Source of the DNA: Entrophospora sp. SA101
Taxonomy: Eukaryota > Glomeromycota > Glomeromycetes > Entrophosporales > Entrophosporaceae
Direction of reading: 5' to 3'
Assembly (NCBI GenBank): GCA_958430865.1
Contig: CAUDNR010000069.1
Span: 3,598-67,597, forward strand
Length of the DNA stretch: 64,000 nt
Notes under the pieces: model-generated
The model's input: only the letters and a program-made list of their open reading frames with translations
What the model was told of the DNA's origin: nothing
Database searches by the model: none
Part shown: positions 46,713 to 57,589 of the stretch, piece after piece
Numbering within the stretch: the stretch's first letter is position 1
Layout: each line of letters begins with the position of its first letter
Program-made: the position numbers and the translations under genes

Positions 46713-47722
46713 TTATCTTTACATTTTTTTTTTTTACATCTTTATTTTATTTGCATTTTTCAATTTGTAATATACGCATTTTTTTTTCTTATATATAGAC
46801 ATTATTAATATTTATAATTAATAATAATCGTAAATAATTTTTTCTTTTTGTACATTTTTTTTTTTTTAAAAAAAAATAGAATTTTATATAAAAATAGAAT
46901 TTTTAACAAATAATTAATATTAAAACAAAGCTTCCCTTTTCTCCTCACTAATAATAATCAAGTTTTTCCTAAATATCATAAAACACTCATGCATTAATAA
47001 TAATGAATATATATATATTCATTATTATAATCAACAATAAAAAAGATAATTTTTTTTATAATTCAGTGTCTCTGTTTTCTGGTGTAACATAAATTACTAT
47101 ATAAAAAATTTGTGTGATCCTTTACCATTTGCGTTGTTTGTTTTCTTTTATTTCTTTTCCAAAATAAAATTTTCCCGATGGATGGCGTCTTTCTAAAAAA
47201 GTAAAATCATCAAAGTATACAAAAAACGACTTTCTTCAAAGAAAGAAACAAATCTAGATTGGGATTCAATGAAAGAACACTTTTTATTATAATATATTAT
47301 GAATAACTGGTTATTATTAATATACATACATATACAGAATATAAAAAAAACAAATATTATTATAAATAATATGTTTACCATTCATTTATTTTTTACTAAT
47401 TCAATAAATTTGTTTCAAAAGATCAAAAATTAGATAACTAAAAATTTGGAATAAAGTCTTACATGTATGCAAATATTTTTTGTTTGAATTGCATTTTTGT
47501 TCTTAGTATATTCTCCTCCGTTTCCTCTAATTCACCATTATTCAGTCGAATTTTCTTTTTCTAGTGAAATATTCTTTTGCGTGTTAACTTGCATATTCAA
47601 TGATTGATTTGTAAATTATAATTGTTATATATATATATACACGTTAAAAAATACATCTCAGGTTAAACAAGTTTTTGTGCGCAGTCACACGACTTTTTTC
47701 TATTCTAAAACGAATATCCACT
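46713..47722. other. Intergenic
   Basis: T-rich 3' flank of the RGS gene and the upstream region of the next gene. An ATATATATAT run lies near 47625-47640. No supported gene. Confidence 0.5.
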
Positions 47723-48513
47723 ATGCTACTTGAAAACAATAGTGTTATTAAACGATTAAAGGAACTCTTTATTCCTGGAAGCGATAAAAATAAAGATACT
47801 GATATTGGTGACACTAATAATAGTAGTGATGATGGTGATAATATTAAGGATGATGAAATTGACTGGGATTATTATAAAAGAATATACAACGTTGCATATA
47901 AAAAATATATAGAATCAAACCCAGTAGCGACTCAAGAAGACAAAGAAGACGAAGATGCAAAGAAAATGAATAAAATTGTGGGCGAACGATGGGAGAGAAT
48001 TAAGAATCTTACTCACCGATCAAATAAAAGATCATCACCATCCAGTTCTAATAACAATGGTGCAGTCGATGATGAGAAAAAGGATGAAAACTCACAATCA
48101 CCACCATTAAAGAAATTTAAAACAGATTTAATCCCATCTGCTAGCTGGTTCGCTTATACATCACCACAGGTAAATAAAAAATATGATTTTCAAGGATATT
48201 CTTTCTGAGGATGATTCTCTTGCTGATTATTTCTTTTTTCCCACCTCTCTCATCTTTTTCTAAGCCCAACGATCACAGTGATAATAATAATGTTATTATT
48301 AACAATAGCAGTAGCAGCTACAAACCTAAAGTCTTTAGAATTAATGGTAAATACGTTTTAAAGGATAGAGCTTATTATAATAAATTAAAGCAAAAAAGGA
48401 AGGAAATGAAACATCACCAAAAAACAATTAATTTCATAAACAGCCATCTTCCAGAAGCTTATTGGATTAAATCTGATGATAATAATAATAATAATCAAAT
48501 AAATATATTATAG
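47723..48513 (+). CDS. Acidic/basic low-complexity protein, possibly HMG-box related
   Basis: Two exons, 47723-48169 and 48265-48513, joined in phase 0 (CACAG/GTAAAT donor, TTCTAAG acceptor), giving 231 residues. The start is the ATG at 47723 (MLLENNSVIKRLKELF), since the upstream open stretch lacks an ATG. An acidic segment is followed at about 57-100 by DWDYYKRIYNVAYKKYIESN and KKMNKIVGERWERI, whose spacing recalls the last two helices of an HMG box, but the match is weak. Later come PPLKKFK (nuclear-localisation-like) and a basic tract GKYVLKDRAYYNKLKQKRKE. No certain family. Probably nuclear. Confidence 0.6.
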
Positions 48514-48655
48514 TGTTTTAAATTTTTTATCCATAAATAAAATTAATATAATAAAAATGATGGCGTAGTTGATTTGAAATTTAGGGTGGATGGTTTTTGT
48601 CATAAATTTTTATCCCCAAAAAAAATAATTTAATTTAAAATCGATATAATTGATA

Positions 48656-49189
48656 ATGGGAAAGAAGAAAGGTGGCGGTGGTGGTGAACCATCATCACGT
48701 CAAATACAACATCGTGAACTTTATCAACGTATGAATTTTCTATATCAGGCAGCAACACTTATGACCACTACATCAACTTCCAATAATTCTTCAATAGTTT
48801 CAAATGATAATAATAAATTGGCATCGGTTGGTAGATTTTATATTAATACAATGAAAACTATTGGTAAAAAACAAGTTATAAGAATGGATCCATCCGTAAA
48901 AAGAACACTATGTAAAAAGTGTGAAACCTTACTTTTGCCAAGCATCACTTCACATGTAAGAATTAAATGTAAGTGACATTTTAAATTTTTTTTTGGGAGT
49001 GAGAGAATATATTCTTTAGATTAATATTTAAAGCAATCTTTTAAATAAGCTTGTCCAGAACCAGGACTACAGATAACATGTAAATATTGTAATGCCAAGA
49101 AAAAATTCCCAGCACATAAAGACCTCAAATTAGATTCAGAAAAGCCTGAAAATATTATTGAAACAGCAACTAAGAAGGACAATGAATAA
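48656..49189 (+). CDS. RPR2: RNase P / MRP subunit of the Rpr2/Rpp21/Snm1 family
   Basis: Two exons, 48656-48968 and 49050-49189, give 150 residues. A Gly/Lys-rich start (GKKKGGGGG) precedes helices typical of the family (RELYQRMNFLYQAATLM). The zinc site uses CKKCETLLLPSITSHVRIK in exon 1 and CPEPGLQITCKYC in exon 2: four Cys, C-x2-C and C-x2-C, plus the conserved L-P-S/G-x-T-x-x-V-R-I-K. The intron splits the codon before SCPEP. The family is a protein part of RNase P, which trims the 5' leader of precursor tRNAs; the Snm1 branch serves RNase MRP. Length and zinc site suit Rpr2/Rpp21. It converges with the ZIP gene, with a 126-bp gap. Confidence 0.88.
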
Positions 49190-49315
49190 AGGTATTTATG
49201 AAGCAATAAAACCTCCTGTAATAATGGAAAATAATTATATTTGTTTATTTATATATTTATATTATTTAGATACAAATTTTTAAAAAAAATTTTAAAATCA
49301 GTCAACTTTTAAATT

Positions 49316-50632
49316 CTATACTTCATTCCAAGAAATAATTGCCATCATCATAACACCAATAAACATTGTAGAAAATTCTTTTAAAGATTGCTTAAGATCT
49401 TTTGTAAAATTTCCAGAAACATTTAATAATTCAGGTATAACACCAACAGTAGCAATATATAGAAATCCACCTGCAGTAAAAGGTATAACCAAATCACCTA
49501 TTAATACACCTGTGCCAAAAATACCAAAACTATTATTATCATAATCAAGATTGTTGCTTTGATGATGTTCTTGCTGCTGTTTACTATATTCTTCTATTAT
49601 TATTCCAGTTAATGTACCAAGAAATGCACCAATTGCAGTGATAAATTGGGAAAACATTGCACGTTTTTTGGTGAAACCACTTTGTATTAATATTGCATAA
49701 TCACCTATTTCATGTGGTATTTCATGGAAAAATACAGCAACTGTTGTAGTAGCTCCAATGCTTGGTGATGTATAAAATGACGCTGCCATTGCAAGTCCAT
49801 CAGTAAAGTTGTGAGTTGCATCTGCTATAAGATTTAGATAAGCTGATAATTTAATGCTTGTAGATTTGTTTTTCGCAACAATATCATCATTACTATTATT
49901 ATCATTGACTACTTTTTCTAATTTATTTACATTTCTTTGACGTAAAGAAATTTCATCTTGATTATTATTATCAAATGCTGTAGTTGAAGAAGATATTTTT
50001 TCATCCGGACCTGAGTTTTTCTCTTCTTTATGATTATGATGATGATGGTGATGATGGTTCCCTGAATTACTTTCCGAGTTATCATCACCACCATTTAACA
50101 CACGCATTGATTTGTCGATTATAAAAAATGCAACAAACCCAATGAATATTGCTAAACCAATTATGATATTTTTTTGTTCATCAACTTTAACAAAATGTAC
50201 TTGATCATCATTATCTTCACCCAAGAATGAATGAGGAATTAAATGTAAAAATACATCGCCAAGCAATCCACCAACTGCAAAACTTACAAGCGAATTCAAT
50301 GAAGATGTGTCAATATCAGGTGGAACAAAATATAATATGAAATTTGGAACTGACGAAATATAAAATGTTCCCAACAAAGAATTAACAAGTGGACCGCCAG
50401 GAAATAAGGAATTAAAGATTTGTTTTGTCAAATTACTTTTCTCATGGTCATGTTTTTCTTTTTTTTGTTTATTTAATCGTTGAATATATGGACAACTATT
50501 TTGATCTAGTTTTGAATTATGATTCTTATCAACATTTGAATTTTCTTCTGTTTTTGTGTATGTAAAAAAATAAAATGAAATAAAAATAATTAATAAAAAA
50601 TATTTTGTGTATTTCATCTTTATCGCATTCAA
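49316..50632 (-). CDS. YKE4: ZIP zinc transporter, KE4/ZIP7 (LIV-1) type
   Basis: Single exon, 438 residues. An N-terminal hydrophobic segment (KYFLLIIFISFYFFTYTKTE) serves as signal or anchor. TM segments follow, including FAVGGLLGDVFLHLIPHSF, then a His-rich cytosolic-type loop (GNHHHHHHHNHKEEK, about 185-200). The metal-binding TM4 and TM5 motifs are HNFTDGLAMAAS and HEIPHEIGDYAILIQSG, diagnostic of the LIV-1/KE4 branch. C-terminal TMs read GVLIGDLVIPFTAGGFLYIA and MFIGVMMMAIISWNEV. ZIP7/Yke4 proteins move zinc out of the ER/Golgi toward the cytosol; that role is by homology. Start: ATG at 50632, with a second in-frame ATG five codons on. The symbol denotes family, not proven orthology. 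Confidence 0.88.
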   Translation of the reverse strand: MNAIKMKYTKYFLLIIFISFYFFTYTKTEENSNVDKNHNSKLDQNSCPYIQRLNKQKKEKHDHEKSNLTKQIFNSLFPGGPLVNSLLGTFYISSVPNFILYFVPPDIDTSSLNSLVSFAVGGLLGDVFLHLIPHSFLGEDNDDQVHFVKVDEQKNIIIGLAIFIGFVAFFIIDKSMRVLNGGDDNSESNSGNHHHHHHHNHKEEKNSGPDEKISSSTTAFDNNNQDEISLRQRNVNKLEKVVNDNNSNDDIVAKNKSTSIKLSAYLNLIADATHNFTDGLAMAASFYTSPSIGATTTVAVFFHEIPHEIGDYAILIQSGFTKKRAMFSQFITAIGAFLGTLTGIIIEEYSKQQQEHHQSNNLDYDNNSFGIFGTGVLIGDLVIPFTAGGFLYIATVGVIPELLNVSGNFTKDLKQSLKEFSTMFIGVMMMAIISWNEV

Positions 50633-51093
50633 CTATTATTTTGAAAAAAAAAATTTATATGTACAATGTTCGAAATTCAATCGGTGGAATCGGCGCGCTA
50701 ACCAAATCTGAAAATCTTATGCAGATATTTTCTAAAATTAGACTAGATTTATGATAAGGCGCAGTTGAATTTAGAACACACCATCAAGAAAACAACATCA
50801 ACATCAACAACTAATGGGCAATAATAATTCTATTTTTCATTGTGAAAATAAATTCTAAATCGTAATCCATAAATTAAATAAATTTTTTTGAATGGTGAGA
50901 TATCAATTTTATTTGGTTCTTTTGATTCTTGGACGTGTATGATTTTTAGGCCAATCAAAATTTAATTTTTACGTGTATCTTGGTGACAATTCTTAACCAA
51001 TCAAATATGATCGAGTAACACGATTTTCCAGATATTTTTCAAAAAAAAAAATAATAACTCGCTTTTCTTTACACTCTTCCCTTTAAAAAAGAG
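50633..51093. other. Divergent promoter region ZIP/RFC1
   Basis: 460 bp between two divergently transcribed genes, so probably a shared promoter region. It has several CCAATCAAA-like boxes (near 50951-50960 and 50997-51005). No gene. Confidence 0.45.
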
Positions 51094-54000
51094 ATGGATT
51101 TACCTAGGGAAAAAAACATCAACAAGAATCTAAAATCAAAATCAAAATCAAAACGAAGTAAAGATGATGACGAAGATGATTTTATATCTGAAGACGATAA
51201 CAAAAAAAAGACTGTTAAAAAGATAAAAAAAGATAATAATGACAAAAATGACGCGAAAAAAAACTTAAAATCTGGAAAACCTGAACAAAAGAAACTCACG
51301 TAAATATATTTACATTTCTCTTGATGGTTACACATAAAACATCCAAATTAACATATATTCTTTTATTTTTTAAATCAGATTTTTTAAAGGATTCTTAAAT
51401 AGACCTAGTCCTTCTGCGCTTGGATCGAAAGAATTACCCAAAGGGGAAAAAAATTGTCTTCAAGTATTATTTTATTTACATTTATTTAAAAGTGCCCCTT
51501 TCTTTTAACGAAATAAATAATATCATGATCGTCATCAAAATTTTATTTTTATTACTTGAAGGATAAAACGTTTGCCTTTACTGGGGAATTAACATCGATT
51601 ACTAAGGAAAAAGCACAAGATCTTGTGAAACAACATGGAGGGTAATAAATCAAGTGAAAATATTATATATATATATATGTACATGTTATTTTAGATGTGA
51701 TTTTTAATGAAAATAAATTATAACTTAGAAGAGTTACAACTTCAATGAATAATACAACTAGTTTTGTCGTCCTTGGAGATGATCCTGGACCAAAGAAATT
51801 GAATAAGATTGAAGAACTCAACATCCCAACATTGGATGAAGATGGACTTTTCAACCTAATCAAGGAATCACGTGGAAATAGTGAACCAAGATATGCTGAA
51901 AGTCCTACTAACATCACTACTACTAGTAATATCATTAATGGTAGTAGTAATAGAAAAGGCAAAGCAATTGCAAGTTTTGTTCGAGAGCCCATCAGACAAT
52001 CAGCTCCACCTGAAATAATGTATGTAATAAATCAATAGATATATATTTATTATTTGTTTTTAATGTTAATCTTAACCATTGCGCTCTCTGTTACAACAAA
52101 CATATATCTTAGTGATCCAAAACACCTAATATGGGTAGACAGGTATCGGCCTAATTCGCTTAAAGAATTATGTGGAAATAAAACTTCTATAGGAGCTTTG
52201 AAAACGTGGTTGCATGACTGGTATTTTAACAAAAAAATTTGGATTACTCATTTTTGATCTTTTATAATTTAATTTATGTAAAATGAAATTCAAAAATGAC
52301 AGGGAAACAAACTTCAAAACAGGCTTTAAATGTAAAGCTAATGGTAAATATCCTGCTGTGTTAATATCTGGTCCACCAGGAATCGGAAAGGTGTTTATTT
52401 TTAAAGAGTAATCTTTTTTCCTTTTCGATTTGTGTTGTGAATTATTGATTTATATAATAAATTCGTAAACAAATAGACAACTGCCGCTCATCTTGTTGGT
52501 AAAGATGAAGGCTATGATATTAAAGAATTCAATGCTAGTGACGTTCGTAATAAAAAGACTCTGGACGTAAGGATAGGTTTTTTTTATTTATTATCAATAT
52601 CATATCATATTATCATGTCATCATCATTTTTGGTATTAATGATTTATAAATTATAAAATTCTAGTTGGCTATCAAGATTGCCACCGGCAACATGTCTATT
52701 ACCAGTTTTTATAATTCAAATGCTACAAATGTTGCTGCCGTAACTGCTAGCTCGTTATCAAAAGATAAAGAGAAATCTGAACCATCACATACTGATCGAA
52801 CATTAATAATCATGGATGAAGTTGATGGAATGTCAACTGGTGATAGGGGTGGCACTCAAGAGTTAATTCAAATAATCAAAAAATCAAAAGTATATTATTA
52901 TTATTACATAAATAAATTAAATAAATTATTAATACTAATTTCTATATTTTATGTCCATAATCATTTTCATTGAAGGTACCAATAATCTGTATTTGTAATG
53001 ATAATAAATCACAAAAAATGAAATCTTTTACTAATTTATGCCAGGAAATTAAATTTCAAAGGTAAATAATTAATTCGATCATCTTAATTTGGAAGATTAA
53101 TGTATTTATATGTAATATTTAAAACAGGCCACGTGTTGAGCACATACGATCAAGAATTTTATCAATCGCTTTCAAGTAATTAAATCTTTTTTTTGAAATG
53201 ACGTTGAAAGTCATATTTTGCTTTTACAATAACTCGTGCCACTCAAATCATTTTTTTTTTTTGGTTTGCCTATGTTTAGAGAGAACTTGAAAATAAGTGG
53301 TAATGTAGTTGATGCAATTATCAAAGGAACAAACACCGATATACGTCAAGTCATGAATTTATTATCATGTTGGAAGCTTTCAGAAAATAGTATCGATTTT
53401 GATCAAGGAAAACAATTGTATGGATTGAATTGGTTCATATTTATTATTGTCTATATATTTTTATTATTTTAATAAACCTTTATTTTACGTTATAGAATAA
53501 AGAACTCGGAAAAGGATATAGTCTTGAATGTTTGGGATGCATCAGCAAAATTATTTAATCCGATCACCTGGTTGCCTAACAACAATATCTCATTAAACGA
53601 GAAGCTGGGTCTTTATTTCCACGATCCGGATTTGGCCCCCTTGATGATACAGGTTTTTTTTTTATAAAAGTTTATTTATGAGATAAATTAATAGGCTGAA
53701 TTTTTTATTTTAATATATATGCAGGAAAATTATATTACCAAGCCTTGCGAAGTTGCTAGTAAAGAATTCGTTTATAAAAATATGAATAGAAATGTTGACC
53801 CAAAACTTATCAAAGAACTTGCAGTGATAGGTTGTTTAAGCAAGGCCGCTGACTTCATATCTAAAGGAGATTTAATTAGTGGAATGATACACGGGTAAAA
53901 TACATAGAATCATTCTTTTTTTTCAATTAAACATTAAATTATTTGTTTATTTATTTATTTGTCTGTCTGTCTGCTTGTTAGATCTCAACAACAATGGTCT

Positions 54001-54852
54001 TTAATGCCTTTTCATGGTATGGTATCGACTGTAATACCTAGTTATTATTCTTGTGGTAGAGGCCAATATCATTTCCCTAGGTAATTTATTTTTGGAAATA
54101 TGTAAATTGGGGTCTTTAACAAAAATATTTATTGAAAAATCAATGATGATGACTTTGGTTTTTTCATTTGTTTTTAGTTGGTTGGGACAAAATAGCAAAG
54201 CAATGAGAAATAAAAGAGCATTGAGTAAAATTCAAAGCAAGTTAAGATTAAAATGTAACGCTAATAAAGATGAGATTTTAATGGACTATATTCCTGCCTT
54301 GCTTACAAAACTATACCATCCGTTAATTGGTGATAACGTGGTATTTACTATTTATTAATTTTTTTATTCTATGGCATACATTTAGTAATAAAGATTTATT
54401 GATATATATATTTATTTATTCCTTCATTTGTATTGGTTTAGAACATGACGAATATTCAAAAGGTGATTGATTGTTTAGATGAATATGGTTTAACAAAAGA
54501 AGATTGGGAAACCATTATTGAATTGGGTATGGGAAGCAAATTTGAAGCCGCAATGAAAAAAATTAATTCGAAAACTAAAACCAATCTTACAAAAAGGTTT
54601 GTATTGCATTATTTTATTAAATGAATATTTTTAATAAGTATATGACACAGTATGACTAATAAAAACCTTTTTATTAAAAAAAAAAGGTACAATGTTACTC
54701 ATCAACCTATGATTTCTGTAAAAAAAGGAAAACATGGTTCAAAAGCAACTATATTGTCACATATTATTATTGATAAAGAAGATGAAGAGATTGATGGTGA
54801 TGAATTTAACGGTAATATTGAGGATGAAGAAGAAACATTAGTTGATTTTTAA
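51094..54852 (+). CDS. RFC1: Replication factor C large subunit
   Basis: Seventeen exons, all joins in frame, 783 residues: 51094-51299, 51379-51463, 51562-51641, 51729-52019, 52113-52220, 52303-52390, 52477-52566, 52665-52889, 52976-53061, 53128-53175, 53280-53417, 53496-53652, 53725-53894, 53982-54080, 54178-54337, 54442-54596, 54687-54852. The N-terminus is a Lys/Asp-rich tail. A BRCT domain (about 98-175) reads KTFAFTGELTSITKEKAQDL, then RVTTSMNNTTSFVVLGDDPG. The AAA+ core starts at WVDRYRPNSLKELCGN, with Walker A GPPGIGKTT (about 279-288), Walker B LIIMDEVD and sensor ICICND. The RFC1-specific C-terminal domain follows, with an acidic end. RFC loads PCNA on primed DNA. Shorter than the human protein, near yeast length. 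Confidence 0.92.
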
Positions 54853-55904
54853 AAATTTATAGATGATAATTTACCCTCAAATTTTAGAATAATTTTCTAT
54901 ATATTCATTAAAAACAAATAGTTAAATACTAAATATTTTCAAAATAATGTGAAATTGGCTACAATACAGATTTGTTTGAACTGACCATTATTTTTTTTAT
55001 GAAATATGATTCTTTTGACTTTATCAAAAAATATTTTGCAGATCAGTTGAATGATCGGCAAAGTTAGTCTCTCTCGGATGATAAAGAATTTATTATTGAT
55101 GTTTTAATATTTATGACTCTGCCTAAAATCTACGACACCTTCATCATCCTACCAAATGGCTCCACGTAGTGTTGTCAGCTTTGCTTTGTGTCTTTGTCTC
55201 TTACCCACCCATCATAGCAACAGCACACAGATAAATTTAGCTCATTCAAAATATTAGCGTTGAAGGATTAATAATCGAAGGAAAGGAAGTAATAATATTT
55301 AAACATAAAATATCAAAACTACTCATTGAAATATTATTTTACTTCTAAGATGACAACAACAACAAGGCACGGTATTAGCTTTGAAAACTTTTCATCAAAA
55401 GACGCGTTTTGTGGTTGGCCAACAACTTTATTAAATAATTGAAAGAATATTTTGCTTACAAAAATCGAACTTAAATCATTGATAGTAATTGACACTAATA
55501 TTAGGACATGGTTGATAAGGCAAATAAAAAAAAATTGTTTCCTTTTTTTTCCTTCGTTTAAATTTTATGTTATAATATGATTAAAAATCCGATCTTTTAC
55601 CCTTATTAAATTATATATTGTTTTGGCATATAAACCTGTGCACGCCCTTTTCAAAAATGGTTTCATGGCACATATTTTAAGAATCAATCAATATTAAAAT
55701 CAAAATTACAACATTCTTCCTCCTGCCTTTTCTGTTCTCGCATTCTGAAATAACTGAAAAATTTAATATATGATTAAATTTTTTAATACAATAATTGCGT
55801 CTTCGCTCGTTACCGACCACCCAAAAATTGGTTTGAGAAAATAAAATCCTAAACATAAACGAACCTAAATACATACTTCTACCAAAATATATTTCTATCA
55901 TAAA
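54853..55904. other. Intergenic between RFC1 and the F-box gene
   Basis: 3' flanks of two convergent genes. Frames here are short and without domains. A scrap near 55677-55901 (minus) directly follows the F-box gene and is not supported as coding. Confidence 0.5.
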
Positions 55905-57293
55905 TTATGGTACTCTATTAATAAATCCTAGATCCTGATATTTTTTTAATATTTTATCCAGTTGTTCTATTTCTGGTGTATAAATTGGTGGTAATTTATA
56001 TTCCAGCGGTTTAGGTCCTTTCCAATTTTTCATTAAAACATCCAAAGAATTGACAAGATCAACATTATCAGAGATGGAAATCCTTTGTCCTAAATCAATA
56101 CAACTTAAATTTTTTGGTAATGTTTGATTCAATATTTGGAATATATTGTTAACATCTATTCGAATTTTAGGAAATGCTGGAAGTGCAATATGTTCCAATT
56201 TTATACAACTCTTTAATAATTCCATTAATTGTTGATCAAATTCATTTTTATATACTATTGATATGTATTTTAAACCTTTGCAATTTTCCCCAATTGAATG
56301 AAAAAGATTTGCTAGATTCAATTCATCATTACCCCTAATTGCCAAGTGTTTAAGATTTTTTCCATTGAATTTAATAATTTTTACCAATTCTATTAGACAT
56401 AGTCCCCTGAAAAAAGTCAAATCTACAGTTTCTAAATTTGGAAATAAAACAGATTTTAAAATTTTAAAATCTTTTTTATAACTATAATGGAGGGCTAGCT
56501 TGTTTAAATTTCGAAATGTTGAAATCAAAGAACTTAAATTATTTTTTTTGTCACTTTTATAACAAGTTATTGAATTAGAATGCTTTGAAATTGCATGTAA
56601 TAATTTAGCTGATAAAATTATATAGTTGCTTGATTGAATGGTTAATTCTTTGATTTGATTTTGCGCTTCAATTAGTTGAGCTATACTGTCATTAACAATT
56701 GTAGCACCATCATCCAAATTATCATAAAAATTATTTATTATTAAAGATTGGATTGTTTTACAATTCTTTGCTAATTTTAAAAAAAATTTACGGTTATCAG
56801 AAAAATCACATTCTAATTTACTAAGATCTCTAAAACAAATATCAAATCTGCGATGATTAATCAACCATCCATTACATTCTAATTCAAAAGTAGAACATAC
56901 ATTGATAGCATTTGAATAATCTAAAACAAATTCTATTAATCTTCTGTTTAACAAATAAATTTTCCCATATCCATATAGCAGAGTTTCATCTTCAGTAGAC
57001 GGGATTTCTAGTATGGTAACAAACTTTGCATAATTGTACAATGTTGGTCTGTCCAATAGTTTAAAAGTCAATTCAATATTATTTCTTGATAAAAAGTCCC
57101 TGTCTTCTAATAACAAACAATTGATTAATATTTTGATGCTGCCATCAGAATGGAATGGATCTCTCCATAATGTTGGAATATTGATGTTGCACCATTGTCT
57201 ATTAACTAGAATGCATGAGTATAAAGTTTTATAATCTTTAATATATTTGGATATTTGTATTAAAACCTCTGTCGGTAAACTTTTTACGTGCAT
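55905..57293 (-). CDS. F-box protein with leucine-rich C-terminal part
   Basis: Single exon, 462 residues. The F-box (about residues 3-45) reads LPTEVLIQISKYIKDYKTLY, then SCILVNRQWCNINIPTLWRDPF; the L-P-x-E-I/V and C-x-L-V-N-R-x-W elements are typical. The rest has irregular leucine-rich repeats (NLETVDLTFFRGLCLIELVK, KNLKHLAIRGNDELNLANLF, IKLEHIALPAFPKIRIDV). F-box proteins bind Skp1 and bring substrates to SCF ubiquitin ligases. Mycorrhizal-type fungi carry large families of this single-exon layout, which fits the proposed host. Substrate unknown. Confidence 0.88.
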   Translation of the reverse strand: MHVKSLPTEVLIQISKYIKDYKTLYSCILVNRQWCNINIPTLWRDPFHSDGSIKILINCLLLEDRDFLSRNNIELTFKLLDRPTLYNYAKFVTILEIPSTEDETLLYGYGKIYLLNRRLIEFVLDYSNAINVCSTFELECNGWLINHRRFDICFRDLSKLECDFSDNRKFFLKLAKNCKTIQSLIINNFYDNLDDGATIVNDSIAQLIEAQNQIKELTIQSSNYIILSAKLLHAISKHSNSITCYKSDKKNNLSSLISTFRNLNKLALHYSYKKDFKILKSVLFPNLETVDLTFFRGLCLIELVKIIKFNGKNLKHLAIRGNDELNLANLFHSIGENCKGLKYISIVYKNEFDQQLMELLKSCIKLEHIALPAFPKIRIDVNNIFQILNQTLPKNLSCIDLGQRISISDNVDLVNSLDVLMKNWKGPKPLEYKLPPIYTPEIEQLDKILKKYQDLGFINRVP

Positions 57294-57589
57294 TTTTTTT
57301 TTATTTTTTTATTTTTTTATGTAGACTTGAATAAGTTACACAAAGGAAGATTCCGGCTAAAGCTTATTATTATGGAATGCATAAAAGTTACACGTTTGGA
57401 CAAATTAATAAAATTAGTTACGATAAAATCTTTATATATTTTTTTTAAGGTTAACAATTTGACAATTTTAATTAAAATTTTTTTAAAAAAAATATCAATC
57501 AATCAATATATATATTTATATATATTCAAAAATCAAATTAAATCCATATAACATATACACTTTCTTTTTTTTCTGGGATTTTTTTATAA